NCBI RefSeq assembly: GCF_014697125.1
Contig: NZ_JACJRG010000018.1
Span: 62,001 to 126,000 of the forward strand
DNA: 64,000 bases
Reading direction: 5' to 3'
From: Anabaena minutissima FACHB-250
GTDB lineage: Bacteria > Cyanobacteriota > Cyanobacteriia > Cyanobacteriales > Nostocaceae
The notes below the pieces were generated by a model. It saw only the letters and a program-made list of their open reading frames with translations, did no database searches and was not told where the DNA came from. Shown here piece after piece: positions 35,183 through 44,446 of the stretch. Every line of letters begins with the position of its first letter. Within the stretch, counting starts at the first letter, position 1. The position numbers were made by a program, and so were the translations under genes.

Positions 35183-36694
35183 ATGACAGAAGAAGCACAA
35201 CCAAAACGAGTAGTAGTTGTGGGTGCTGGTTGGGCTGGTTTAGGCGCAACCTACCATTTAGCAAAACAAGGTTATGATGTGACGCTTCTGGAAGCAGGCC
35301 CCTATCCTGGTGGACTAGTAGCAGGTTGGCAAACAACCGCAGGTAAATCTGTAGAAGCAGGAATTCACGGCTTTTGGTATCCTTACAAAAACATCTTCGC
35401 CCTCATCAACGAATTAGAAATAAATCCCTTCACTACCTGGACATGTTCCGCTCAATATTCTCCGGCTGGTTTGGAAGTAGAATCACCAATTTTTCAAGAT
35501 TTACCTAGACTACCCACACCCATCGGCACTTTTATTTATCCTCAATTTCAACGTCTACCATTAATTGACCGTCTCAGTGCCTTACCTTTATTTTATAGTC
35601 TGATTGACTTTGATAATTCGGATGAGGCTTGGCGACGTTATGACTATGTAACAGCACGAGAATTATTCAAATCTTTTGGTGTGTCAGCACGACTGTATAA
35701 AGAAGCATTTGAACCAATGTTATTAGTGGGGTTATTTGCCCCTGGTGAACAATGTTCAGCCGCCGCAACATTGGGGATGCTGTACTTTTTTATTTTGGCT
35801 CACCAAGCTGATTTTGATGTAGTTTGGTGTCGGGGAACTGTCGGTGAGAAAATATTTCGTCCGTGGGTGGAACGCATAGAAAAAGCTGGGGTGAAAGTTT
35901 TACCAAAACACCGTGTTACTGACTTAATTATTGATAGTAATAATCAAGCGACTGGTGTAGTTTGCGGTGATGAAGTGTTTGAAGCTGATGCGGTAATTTT
36001 TGCAGTTGGTGTGACTGGGATGAAAAAGATTGTCGCTAATAGCCCCAGCTTACAAAGCCGCGATGAATTTCGTAATTTGCATAATTTAGGGGCAATTGAT
36101 GTATTGGCAACGCGGTTGTGGTTTGACCGTAAAATTGATATTCCCCGTGCTTCTAATGCTTGTTTTGGTTTTGATGACACCACAGGCTGGACATTCTTTG
36201 ATTTGAATGCTTTACATGACGAATATAAACATGAAGAAGGCACAGTAATTGAAGCTGATTTTTATCACGCCAATCAGTTTTTAAATTGGAGTGATGAGGA
36301 AATTGTGGCTAAAGTCCAGCAATATTTAACTACTTGTGTACCAGGATTTAGAGAAGCGAAAGTAATAGATAGTAGTGTGATTCGTTTACCCCAGGCGGTG
36401 ACTCACTTTGCACCCGGTAGCTATCGTCATATGTTGCCAGCTAAGACTAGTTTTAGCAATGTATTTATGAGTGGTGATTGGATTATTAACTGTCACGGTT
36501 CTTGGTCACAGGAAAAGGCGTATGTTACAGGTTTAGAAGCGGCGAATCTAGTAATTTCTCATTTGGGAGATGGTACAATTGCCGAGATTTTACCCGTTGA
36601 GGAAGACGAAGCACATATACAAGTAGCGAGAAATATTAATCAAATAGTACGTAATTTAGGTAAATCTATGTTGCCTAATTTTTGGTTGCCGTAG
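35183..36694 (+). CDS. FAD-dependent oxidoreductase of the carotenoid desaturase-like amine oxidase superfamily
   Basis: 503 residues from ATG 35183, preceded by GGAGAGCAAA; a TTG four codons earlier is also open. N-terminal dinucleotide fold VVVVGAGWAGLGATYHLAKQG, and the C-terminal FAD-binding motif VFMSGDWIINCHGSWSQEKA. The sequence resembles phytoene/zeta-carotene desaturase relatives but diverges from CrtP and CrtQ as I know them. Substrate unknown. Monocistronic by spacing. Confidence 0.8.
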   Translation: MTEEAQPKRVVVVGAGWAGLGATYHLAKQGYDVTLLEAGPYPGGLVAGWQTTAGKSVEAGIHGFWYPYKNIFALINELEINPFTTWTCSAQYSPAGLEVESPIFQDLPRLPTPIGTFIYPQFQRLPLIDRLSALPLFYSLIDFDNSDEAWRRYDYVTARELFKSFGVSARLYKEAFEPMLLVGLFAPGEQCSAAATLGMLYFFILAHQADFDVVWCRGTVGEKIFRPWVERIEKAGVKVLPKHRVTDLIIDSNNQATGVVCGDEVFEADAVIFAVGVTGMKKIVANSPSLQSRDEFRNLHNLGAIDVLATRLWFDRKIDIPRASNACFGFDDTTGWTFFDLNALHDEYKHEEGTVIEADFYHANQFLNWSDEEIVAKVQQYLTTCVPGFREAKVIDSSVIRLPQAVTHFAPGSYRHMLPAKTSFSNVFMSGDWIINCHGSWSQEKAYVTGLEAANLVISHLGDGTIAEILPVEEDEAHIQVARNINQIVRNLGKSMLPNFWLP

Positions 36695-36717
36695 GAGAAT
36701 ACAGGCTAATTACACAG

Positions 36718-36818
36718 TAGGTTGGGTTGATATTATTGATATCTGTTTGGTGCGTGACGGCAAGTTGAATATATGGCTGATGTTTTAAATCTTATCGCTG
36801 CCGTCACACACCCTACGT
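36718..36818. repeat. MITE-like palindromic element
   Basis: Begins GTAGGTTGGG and ends CACCCTACG. Inside, TGCGTGACGGCA (36751-36762) pairs with TGCCGTCACACA (36799-36810) at 11 of 12 positions. No coding capacity. The GTAGG...CCTAC ends resemble those of small dispersed elements of Nostoc genomes. Confidence 0.6.
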
Positions 36819-36849
36819 TACTAATACTGACAAACTGGATAAAATCATC

Positions 36850-36884
36850 GTTTTCCATTTATTCCCCTTCGCGGGGACGGAAAC
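36850..36884 (-). repeat. solitary CRISPR-repeat-like sequence
   Basis: On the minus strand this 35-nt stretch begins GTTTCCGTCCCCGCGAAGGG and ends GGAAAAC, with a small CCCC...GGGG stem. Shape and ends resemble cyanobacterial CRISPR repeats, but there is only one copy and no cas gene in the window. It may be an array remnant or chance. Confidence 0.35.
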
Positions 36885-37018
36885 CTGCTGTATCATCTGG
36901 GACGAAGTTCATGCAGAGTGTTTGATTTTTCTGCTGGATGGGAAACTAAAGTAGGAAACAATGGTCTTAGGGTGTGATAAAAACATCTCAAAGATGTTCA
37001 TCTGAGATTCTGTTAAAT

Positions 37019-38257
37019 ATGAAAAAACCACTGGCTTTATTTTCCTTCGGTTTGGGAATTACACTTTTCAACCCGTTACCAATAGCTGTGAGTCAGGTAA
37101 CTCCCCAACCATCTGCACCGCCATCTCAGGTAACGCCAGCGTTAAAACTAGTTGATATTGGTACTTGTCAACCTGCGCGTGCTTGTTTGGGTTGGGATGA
37201 ACAATTGTTTCTCGGTCATGGCGGTTTAAAGCGCGATGGTCTACGCCCCGCCAGAGGCGATCGCCAATCTCTATTAAAATCAATTGACAATAGTTTAAGT
37301 TATTTAAATACACCAAGAGCGATCGCAGTCTACAAGAATTACCCTATCAAGGAAATTACCCTCGAAAGAGTACGCCGCAGTTTAAGAAGGTTTCGCCAAT
37401 TAGTGGCTACAGCTAAATCACCTGCACAACTGCAAACTGCGGTACGTCGGGAGTTTGCTTTTTATAAGTCAGTGGGTGACGATAATCGGGGTACGGTGAA
37501 GTTTACCGCCTACTACGCACCGATTTATCAAGCCAGTCGCACCCGCACCGCACAATACAAATATCCCATTTATCGCGTACCCTCAGACTTTGAGCAATGG
37601 ACTAAACCCCACCCGAAACGAGTTGAGTTAGAAGGGGTAGACGGTCTGTTGGGAAATAAAAGCCGATTAAATGGGTTGGAAATGTTTTGGTTACGCGATC
37701 GCTTTCAAGCATACATGATCCATATCCAAGGTTCAGCCAAACTCAATTTAACTGATGGCACTCAAACTAGTGTTGGTTTTGTACGCGGTACAGATTACCC
37801 TTGGAATAGTATCGGCCGATTACTGTTTCAAGATGGCAAACTCTCTAAGGAAGAGTTGAATATGCCAGGGATTATTCGGTATTTCCAGAAAAATCCTCAA
37901 TCAATGGATAATTATTTACCACGCTGGGAACGCTTTATTTTCTTCAAAGAAACTAAAGGTGAACCAGCTACAGGTAGTATTAGCGTTCCTTTAGTACCAG
38001 AACGTTCCATTGCTACAGATAAAGCCATTATGCCTCCCGGTGCTTTAGCTGTCATTAATGGTTCATTTCCCTATCCTGATCGCAGTGGTAAATTGGTAAA
38101 CCGTCAAGTTAGCCGCTTTGTGCTTGACCAAGATACAGGTAGTGCGATTAAAGGCCCTGGTAGAGTAGATTACTTCTTAGGTTATGGTGACTTAGCAGGC
38201 GATCGCGCCGGTATTACAGTCGCTACTGGTTCTATATACTACTTACTTTTGAAATAA
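37019..38257 (+). CDS. mltA: membrane-bound lytic murein transglycosylase A-like protein
   Basis: 412 residues from ATG 37019, which begins a signal peptide (MKKPLALFSFGLGITLF...). MltA features: FTAYYAPIYQAS, DRFQAYMIHIQGSAKLNL, and the C-terminal 3D domain with RFVLDQDTGSAIKGPGRVDY, where the aspartates supply the catalytic acid. It cleaves peptidoglycan glycan strands to 1,6-anhydro products in the periplasm. No lipobox Cys is seen after the signal, so membrane anchoring is uncertain. A GTG 15 codons upstream keeps the frame open but precedes the signal. Confidence 0.9.
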   Translation: MKKPLALFSFGLGITLFNPLPIAVSQVTPQPSAPPSQVTPALKLVDIGTCQPARACLGWDEQLFLGHGGLKRDGLRPARGDRQSLLKSIDNSLSYLNTPRAIAVYKNYPIKEITLERVRRSLRRFRQLVATAKSPAQLQTAVRREFAFYKSVGDDNRGTVKFTAYYAPIYQASRTRTAQYKYPIYRVPSDFEQWTKPHPKRVELEGVDGLLGNKSRLNGLEMFWLRDRFQAYMIHIQGSAKLNLTDGTQTSVGFVRGTDYPWNSIGRLLFQDGKLSKEELNMPGIIRYFQKNPQSMDNYLPRWERFIFFKETKGEPATGSISVPLVPERSIATDKAIMPPGALAVINGSFPYPDRSGKLVNRQVSRFVLDQDTGSAIKGPGRVDYFLGYGDLAGDRAGITVATGSIYYLLLK

Positions 38258-38268
38258 TTTCTAATTCG

Positions 38269-38315
38269 TAATTTGTAGTTAGTAATTCGTAATTAAAATT
38301 ACTAACTACAAATTA
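38269..38315. terminator. 19-bp perfect inverted repeat between convergent genes
   Basis: Arms TAATTTGTAGTTAGTAATT (38269-38287) and its exact complement (38297-38315) with a 9-nt loop. It lies between the mltA stop and the stop of the minus-strand gene at 38322, so it may be a bidirectional terminator. It appears built from AATTCGT-type repeat units. Confidence 0.65.
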
Positions 38316-38321
38316 TTAACC

Positions 38322-38762
38322 CTACATTGCTCTTTGCCCCATATGTTGACTGTCAAGCCCTTGCTTGATCCATTTCAGGCATTCATATTCTGATTTAAAT
38401 AATTTCGGTGCAGCAATGTTATTTAACAACTCTGGTGGGTAATGATCGTAAAAATACCTGCCATTTTCATGGAAGAGAATAATTAAATTTTTACGATAAA
38501 CATAGCGAGATTGAAAAATGTCACGTTGACTAAAAAAATCTGCATTTTTGTCTATATGTTCTGTGGCAATTTCAACAATATTATTAGTGCTATTGCCATA
38601 GATTTTTGCAGGATTATCTGCTTTATGAAACTGACTTTTACGTCCCACTTCTGACAAGAGTTTATACGAATAAATTTCGTACTGGTCTGCTTTGCCAAAA
38701 ATAAATGGAATGATGAGATATCCTTTATATGAAACCGAATTTTCATAAAGAAGACGACTCAT
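38322..38762 (-). CDS. uncharacterised protein
   Basis: 146 residues from ATG 38762, chosen for the strong AAAGGAGGT just upstream; the frame stays open 23 codons further. No signal peptide or membrane segment. Visible features are VSYKGYLIIPFIFGKADQYEIYSYKLLSE near the start and many aromatic residues. I do not recognise the family. Possible origin by transfer: AT-rich and isolated. Confidence 0.65.
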   Translation of the reverse strand: MSRLLYENSVSYKGYLIIPFIFGKADQYEIYSYKLLSEVGRKSQFHKADNPAKIYGNSTNNIVEIATEHIDKNADFFSQRDIFQSRYVYRKNLIILFHENGRYFYDHYPPELLNNIAAPKLFKSEYECLKWIKQGLDSQHMGQRAM

Positions 38763-39098
38763 CTTAACCTCCTTTGATATAACAGCTTCAACAGCGATTA
38801 CCTCAACAATCCGCATGAGCATTGAACCCATTTCTATGAGTTAATTAGCAGCATTGTTGAACAACCTTTTAGCAATTTTGACAAGAGGGGTATCACCCCC
38901 TTTTTTGAAGATGATACTGGATAAGTTCTGATCAAAAAAGGATTGCAATCACCATTATCTCTTTTTTTTAAAGTAGTCTTGATGAGATATATTGCAAAAG
39001 TCAAAAAACCATGAATTTAAGTATATCGATAGATATCTAGAGAGATATACAAGATAGTGCCATAAGATAAACGCTATACGTCAAAAGTGGAGAAAAAC

Positions 39099-39581
39099 AT
39101 GAGATTGGTCTGGATGGCTATTACTTGGGGATTAAATGTATCACTAATATTAAGTATATTTGCTGTGATGAAACCTACTCAAAGCAAAGTACCCCAGTTA
39201 AGTAATGAAGAATCTCCGTCACATAAATTGGAAATAGTCAAAAACCGTGGTGATTTAATTCGTCTCAATGGTCAAAGGGTCAAACTGATTGGGCGTTATA
39301 CATCAAAAACTTGGAAACCAGACCCAAGATTTACAGGAATTGCGAATTTTCAAGGACTTTATACAAAATCGCAAATTGTGCTTGAGGATGGTACTGAGGT
39401 GAGTATTTTTCCATCTTGGAACAAACAATCTTTGCGATCGCCAGATGAGGTAAAGAAATATAATAATCAAATGGTTGCAGCGATGGGAGTAGTGCAGTTT
39501 GAAGCCACACTCTATCCAAATTCTCAAACACGCGAATCTTTCATTAACTTAGTCGAAATGGAAAACCACGCTCAATTCTGA
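39099..39581 (+). CDS. uncharacterised membrane-anchored or secreted protein
   Basis: 160 residues from ATG 39099 (GTGGAGAAAAAC upstream). A hydrophobic N-terminus (LVWMAITWGLNVSLILSIFAVM) is a signal or anchor. The rest suggests a small beta-rich domain (GQRVKLIGRYTSKTWKPDPR, SQIVLEDGTEVSIFPSW, MVAAMGVVQFEATLYPN), OB-like in pattern, but this is only impression. No catalytic motif. Convergent with the DUF72 gene with a 12-bp gap. Confidence 0.7.
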   Translation: MRLVWMAITWGLNVSLILSIFAVMKPTQSKVPQLSNEESPSHKLEIVKNRGDLIRLNGQRVKLIGRYTSKTWKPDPRFTGIANFQGLYTKSQIVLEDGTEVSIFPSWNKQSLRSPDEVKKYNNQMVAAMGVVQFEATLYPNSQTRESFINLVEMENHAQF

Positions 39582-39593
39582 GTTCTCCTCTCG

Positions 39594-40448
39594 TCACCAA
39601 AGACTAAGTTGATTAGGTGGAGAGTCTAGCTGATTCCAAGGTAAAGGGGGAACTGCAACAGCATTTTGTTCTAATAGCTGTTGAAAGTGGCGAGCTATGT
39701 TAGGCGATCGCTCTTCTAGGGGACAATGAACAAAGAAATAAATTTTTACTCCTGAGTCCAACCATTGCTGAATCTGGCTCACCCATTCTTCCATAAACGG
39801 CTGATTCACTGACAAGTTGGGATGAGAAATAAATCGAATCAGACAAAAAGGTGCGGTGACGCTGAATTGTAAAGGGAGTTTAGGTTTGCGTCGCTCTGAT
39901 TGTAATTGGGGGTCATCATCTCCAGAGTAGATGGGACGGGAATCTAAAAGCACTCTTCCCACACCTAAAGTTTCTAAAAGCTGTGTCAAATTAGTAGTGT
40001 GTGGTTCTCTAAACCAGTCGGGATGTCTTACTTCCAGTGCTAGTGGTGATTCTTGACGCGGCCAAGCTTCTAGAAACATAGCCAAATCATCAATTGATGC
40101 AGGGGAGTAACTTGGCGGTAACTGGGCAAATATGGGGCCAAGATGCTTACCCAAAAAACGCATTCCTGCTAAAAAATCTAAAGCAGCCGGAATATAAGGT
40201 GCTAATAAACCTTTGTGAGTAATATCCCGTGGTAATTTCAAACAAAACTCAAAGCCTGGGGGTGTTTCCGTCGCCCATCGGCTGACAGTTTCTGCATTAG
40301 GTATAGCATAGAAAGTGGTATTACCTTCTACAGTGGTAAAGCGACGACTGTAGAGGTGGAGAAATTCTGTTGCACGAGTACCTTGGGGATAAAGTTCCCC
40401 CAACCAACCTTTATATGCCCAAACAGCACAACCCATAAAGAAGTTCAC
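39594..40448 (-). CDS. DUF72 family protein (YecE-like)
   Basis: 284 residues with the DUF72 pattern: FFMGCAVWAYKGWLGELYP, FTTVEGNTTFYAIPNAETVSRW, FEFCLKLPRDITH and ALEVRHPDWF. A TIM-barrel-like fold is predicted; biochemical role unknown in the family. Single gene. Confidence 0.88.
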   Translation of the reverse strand: MNFFMGCAVWAYKGWLGELYPQGTRATEFLHLYSRRFTTVEGNTTFYAIPNAETVSRWATETPPGFEFCLKLPRDITHKGLLAPYIPAALDFLAGMRFLGKHLGPIFAQLPPSYSPASIDDLAMFLEAWPRQESPLALEVRHPDWFREPHTTNLTQLLETLGVGRVLLDSRPIYSGDDDPQLQSERRKPKLPLQFSVTAPFCLIRFISHPNLSVNQPFMEEWVSQIQQWLDSGVKIYFFVHCPLEERSPNIARHFQQLLEQNAVAVPPLPWNQLDSPPNQLSLW

Positions 40449-40497
40449 AAGCTTTGATAAAAATAACTTCTGGAGAACTTTGAGTGTTCCTAATTAA

Positions 40498-40535
40498 TTG
40501 TAAGTGCTGTTAGCAGTAGCGGGGCTTTGAGCAGC
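40498..40535. repeat. GC-rich STRR core copy
   Basis: AGTGCTGTTAGCAGTAGCGG, then GGCTTTGAGC, matches the cores near 52500 and (reverse) 25793. Located in the DUF72-crtH spacer. Confidence 0.6.
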
Positions 40536-40562
40536 GTTGCTCCCGTTCTCATTTGAGGCGTT

Positions 40563-42080
40563 TCAAAGTCCCAAATCCACAGCAATACGATGGGCGCAAG
40601 CAAAGCCAGAAAAAGCCACTGCATTCAACCCTTGACCTGGAAATGTACTGTCTCCCACACAATAAAGCCCTGAAATAGATGTGCGATTAAAGGGCATTCC
40701 CAATAATCCCCACAACTTGCGCCGGGGTATCGGCCCGTAAGTCCCATCTACACGCCCCAAAAAACGGCGATGGGTGCGCGGTGTCCCCACTTCCAGATAG
40801 TCTAAACCTGCATCTAACCCTGGAAAAATCTTTTCTAGTCGGTCAATAATTCGCCAAGCCGCAGCTTCTTTTTTGGCTTCGTAGTCACCAGCAGACATTC
40901 CTTGCCAATCATCAATCCAGTGGGGTGTGAAGGCATGAATGATATGATATCCCTTTGGTGCTAAGTCTGGGTCAAGCAAGGTAGGAATGGAGACAAAAAG
41001 CGTGCCTTCCGGTGTCATCATATTTTGCCAATTTTCCAAAATAATATGATGACACTCCGTCCCACCAGGCAAAACAGACTCTTTTACTCCCATGTGCAGA
41101 CTTAAAAAGCTTGGAGATTTTTGATAAGATTGCTGCCAATTTTTCTCATTATATGGTATTTTCTCCACAGGAAGTAATTTTTCAAATGTATCCCAACGTG
41201 TAGCATTAGAAACTATGCGTTTAGCTTGGTAAATTTCACCACTAGCTAATTGCACACCAACAGCCCGGCCTTTTTCAGTGAGAATTTTTGTTACCTTAGC
41301 TTGGTACTTAATCTGACCACCTGTATTTTCTAACCCTTGTACAAGCTTTTGAGCAATTTGTCCTACGCCACCTTTGGGATAGTTTACGCCGCCATAATGT
41401 CTATCAGAAAAGACCATTCCAGCATTAATCATGGGTGTCATGTTGGCTGGAACTACGGACCAGCAGTAACATTCCATATCGATAAATTGTAGTAATTGGG
41501 GGTCTTTAATATAACGTCGGGCTACATCTCCAACATTTTGAGGCAGATACTTGACTAAACCAAGACACGCTAAAGGGTGCTGCAAAAATACCCGCAGCAG
41601 ATACCGAGGTTCTTCTAGAGACAGTAAATCTATATTGTTAAGACAATTGAATACGCGCCAACATTCGTTATAAAAGCGACGAATCCCTCTAGCTTCATGA
41701 GGAAAGTAAGCAATAAGACTTTGCAAAAAGTTGTTATAATCCCTATCAACTTTCAAGTCTAAACCTTGAGGGAGATGATAATGAATTTGGACGCGATCGC
41801 TAATTGTTTCTAGGCTAGTATTGACAGCTTTCAGGGCGCGGGTAAGTAAATTTGTAGTACCTTTGTTTCCTAATCCAAAAATCATCGATGCCCCCACATC
41901 AAATCGATAACCTTCGCTCTCAAAGTAGCCAGCACTGCCACCTGGAATTAAATAACTTTCCAGTACCAGCACTTTCGCGCCTTTGGCTGCTAGCTGGGTA
42001 GCTGTTACTAAGCCACCAATACCTGAACCAATTACAATTACGTCAAATAAAGATGGTGTAGTGCTGAGAGTAGGAGACAT
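40563..42080 (-). CDS. crtH: carotenoid cis-trans isomerase (prolycopene isomerase)
   Basis: 505 residues from ATG 42080 (MSPTLSTTPSLFDVIVIGSG). FAD dinucleotide fold VIVIGSGIGGLVTATQLAAKG, PGGSAGYFESEGYRFDVGAS, and the C-terminal GLYCVGDSTFPGQGLNAVAFSG, all typical of CrtISO. It converts tetra-cis-lycopene to all-trans lycopene, complementing light. The frame opens 23 codons further upstream but that part is not family-like. Monocistronic. Confidence 0.9.
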   Translation of the reverse strand: MSPTLSTTPSLFDVIVIGSGIGGLVTATQLAAKGAKVLVLESYLIPGGSAGYFESEGYRFDVGASMIFGLGNKGTTNLLTRALKAVNTSLETISDRVQIHYHLPQGLDLKVDRDYNNFLQSLIAYFPHEARGIRRFYNECWRVFNCLNNIDLLSLEEPRYLLRVFLQHPLACLGLVKYLPQNVGDVARRYIKDPQLLQFIDMECYCWSVVPANMTPMINAGMVFSDRHYGGVNYPKGGVGQIAQKLVQGLENTGGQIKYQAKVTKILTEKGRAVGVQLASGEIYQAKRIVSNATRWDTFEKLLPVEKIPYNEKNWQQSYQKSPSFLSLHMGVKESVLPGGTECHHIILENWQNMMTPEGTLFVSIPTLLDPDLAPKGYHIIHAFTPHWIDDWQGMSAGDYEAKKEAAAWRIIDRLEKIFPGLDAGLDYLEVGTPRTHRRFLGRVDGTYGPIPRRKLWGLLGMPFNRTSISGLYCVGDSTFPGQGLNAVAFSGFACAHRIAVDLGL

Positions 42081-42601
42081 GGGGAGAGCCGATACAAGAA
42101 ATTTACTAAGACATTTGTATTCTATATTACTTTTATTTAGTCCAATCATCGACTGTCTTTACTAAGGCAAAAACTGAGAAAGACAAAGATATGTTTGGCT
42201 ATTTTTTTTGAGTACCTAAAAACATAAAAAAGAGGGACGAGTCTGCTACCGCCGACCAATCCCGTCTGCCGATCCTTAAAGAGAGGAGAACACTGATAAT
42301 AATATAACCACGATTGAGAATACTTGTCAACTATTACTGCAAATTTATTGCAATAGTTTTGGGGAGTGGGGATTGGGGATTGGGGATTGGGGACTCGGAA
42401 TTTTAGATTTTAGATTTTGGATTTTGGATTGAATAATCTAAAATCCAAAATTGAAAGGCTGGGGAGTGGGGATTGGGGACAAGGGTCAGTAACTTATGAC
42501 TGATTTAATGCAAGAATTTTGAATTCCCCGAAGGGGGTTGACCAGGAAAGAGTATGATGATGTTTCAGTTCTTGTAGAATAAAAAACGGCTATTTTGAGC
42601 T
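42081..42601. other. divergent spacer crtH-upp with STRR
   Basis: About 520 bp with the promoters of crtH (minus) and upp (plus). At 42361-42480 it contains GGGGATT heptamers and a dyad made of TTTTGGATT-type units. The rest shows no gene. Confidence 0.55.
42361..42480. repeat. STRR heptamer region GGGGATT and ATTTTGG
   Basis: Tandem GGGGATT units at the start and end flank a stretch of TTTTAGA/TTTTGGA heptamers with its inverted copy (AATCTAAAATCCAAAATT). The CCCCAAT form is one of the classical cyanobacterial STRR types. Confidence 0.8.
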
Positions 42602-43252
42602 ATGGCGGTACAACTGCGCGTTTATGTTCCTCCTCATCCTTTAATCAAGCATTGGCTGGCAGTTGCCCGTGATGCGGCTACGCCTTCAGTCTTATTTCGT
42701 AGTGCTATGACTGAGTTAGGTCGGTGGCTAACTTATGAAGCCGCGCGGGAATGGTTGCCGACACAAGAGATTATGGTGCAAAGCCCCCTGGATAGCTGCC
42801 CTGGGACAGTGGTTAATCCACAAATTCCTATGGCAGTTGTGCCGATTTTACGGGCAGGTTTGGGGTTATTAGAAGGAGCGCAAACTTTACTACCCTTAGC
42901 ATCGATTTATCATCTGGGTTTGGTGCGAAATGAAGAAACGCTAGAACCTTCTTGTTATTTGAACAAATTGCCAGAAAAATTTCACCCCCAAACGAGGGTA
43001 TTGATTACTGACCCGATGTTGGCTACAGGTGGATCAATTATGACAGCTATGTCAGAATTGATCCGGCGAGGTGTTGATCCAGCTTTAACGCGAATTGTTT
43101 GTGTAGTAGCTGCGCCGCCAGCTTTACAAAAATTGAGTCAGACCTATCCTGATTTAACAATTTACACTGCCACTATTGATGAAACAGTCAATACTCAAGG
43201 GTTTATTGTACCGGGACTAGGAGATGCAGGCGATCGCATCTTTGGCACATAA
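42602..43252 (+). CDS. upp: uracil phosphoribosyltransferase
   Basis: 216 residues. PRPP-binding loop VLITDPMLATGGSIMTAM, the LRAGLGLLEGA and the uracil-binding C-terminus TQGFIVPGLGDAGDRIFGT are complete. Salvages uracil with PRPP to UMP. Single gene, followed after 86 bp by a small membrane protein. Confidence 0.96.
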   Translation: MAVQLRVYVPPHPLIKHWLAVARDAATPSVLFRSAMTELGRWLTYEAAREWLPTQEIMVQSPLDSCPGTVVNPQIPMAVVPILRAGLGLLEGAQTLLPLASIYHLGLVRNEETLEPSCYLNKLPEKFHPQTRVLITDPMLATGGSIMTAMSELIRRGVDPALTRIVCVVAAPPALQKLSQTYPDLTIYTATIDETVNTQGFIVPGLGDAGDRIFGT

Positions 43253-43338
43253 GTTAGTATGCAGCTAGGGAAGGAAAATAACTCAACTGATCTAAAACTG
43301 ATCTAAAAGTTGCCAAGTTTCTTCAAAGGGATAAAGTT

Positions 43339-43689
43339 ATGAGTCAGCGCGATGGTTTTGCTAGTGGTTTTTTCGCAGGGGCGATATTTGGTGGCGTAGT
43401 CGGGGGAATTGTGGGTGCTGTCATTGCTTCTCGTCGAGATGAAGAAATAGTGGAAGAAGGTACAGAATTGATGAATAGCCCCAAAGAAAATAAGAAAGTA
43501 TCAACCAAACGCCGTCAGATGATATCTTCAGAGAATGAAGGCATAGAAATGGAGACAACACGGCGATCGCTCGAAGATAAGATTGCCCAGTTAAACGCCA
43601 CAATCGATGAGGTGAGGAAACATCTGGGGGATGTCAATGGCGGTTCTACTCAATCTGTTAATGATCGATCTCTTAGCCAAGATTCTTAA
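43339..43689 (+). CDS. small glycine-zipper membrane protein (YtxH-like)
   Basis: 116 residues. A Gly/Ala-rich hydrophobic stretch at 8-31 (GFFAGAIFGGVVGGIVGAV) is a glycine-zipper membrane anchor. A charged region and a predicted coiled coil (RRSLEDKIAQLNATIDEVRKHLG) follow. Such proteins occur in stress responses in many bacteria, function unknown. Possibly co-transcribed with upp. Confidence 0.75.
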   Translation: MSQRDGFASGFFAGAIFGGVVGGIVGAVIASRRDEEIVEEGTELMNSPKENKKVSTKRRQMISSENEGIEMETTRRSLEDKIAQLNATIDEVRKHLGDVNGGSTQSVNDRSLSQDS

Positions 43690-44097
43690 AAAGGTGACAT
43701 CTACACTATTCCCCCACTTCCTCACAGGTGTAGGTTTTGAGACTTTCCCCAACCAATACTGCTTTTAGGGTGTAGGGTTATGAAGGTGTAAGGACATAGA
43801 AATTGATAAAACTATGATGATTCCGTTAGTTTTACAAACATCACTCATTAGACCTAGCTTGAAAATGAGATGTGTCATTCTGAATGAAATGTAGAATCTT
43901 TGAGATGTTTCGCTTTGCTCAACATGACAGCTTAAGCATTTATGCAAGAGGTCTATGGCTTGATTCAAAACCTACACTTGTCATATCCCTGCTCATGGCG
44001 GTTAATGCGGTAACTCTCCGCATACGTCAATGACATCGACTAAATTAAAATCTATAGTAAGACCGCGTTTAACACTTAGTAGGAAACTAAACCATCC
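43690..44097. other. spacer with a small palindromic repeat
   Basis: 408 bp. At 43873-43929 the ends TGTCATTCTGA and TCAACATGACA pair at 9 of 11 positions, similar to dispersed elements of Nostoc. No gene seen. Confidence 0.5.
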
Positions 44098-44376
44098 ATG
44101 TATTTACTGATTACTACGTTAGTTACTTTCTTAACCGTTTACAGCTACTTGCTAATTATTCGGGTTTTGTTGACTTGGTTTCCCCAAATCAACTGGTATA
44201 ACCAACCATTTGCAGCCTTAAGCCAAGTCACAGACCCCTATCTCAACTTATTCCGTTCAATTATTCCCCCTTTGGGTGGTATGGATTTTTCTCCCATTCT
44301 CGCTTTCGTGGCGTTGAATTTAGTCACTAACCTTCTAAGCAATCCTTATCTTCTACGTTTGTTCGGAGCATTTTAA
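44098..44376 (+). CDS. YggT family membrane protein
   Basis: 92 residues with two hydrophobic segments and the family motif LIIRVLLTWFPQINW then DPYLNLFRSIIPPLGGMDFSPI. YggT/Ycf19 proteins are conserved in cyanobacteria and plastids, where they influence nucleoid distribution or membrane assembly; the exact role is unresolved. Ends in a strong hairpin. Confidence 0.92.
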   Translation: MYLLITTLVTFLTVYSYLLIIRVLLTWFPQINWYNQPFAALSQVTDPYLNLFRSIIPPLGGMDFSPILAFVALNLVTNLLSNPYLLRLFGAF

Positions 44377-44390
44377 CTCTGCAAACCTTT

Positions 44391-44428
44391 GAATTTAGTG
44401 GGGTGGATTTGATCACCCCATTAAATTC
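44391..44428. terminator. bidirectional terminator
   Basis: GAATTTAGTGGGGTG pairs with CACCCCATTAAATTC (one mismatch) over an 8-nt loop, between convergent genes. Confidence 0.8.
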
Positions 44429-44446
44429 AAAATTCAAAAATAACTT

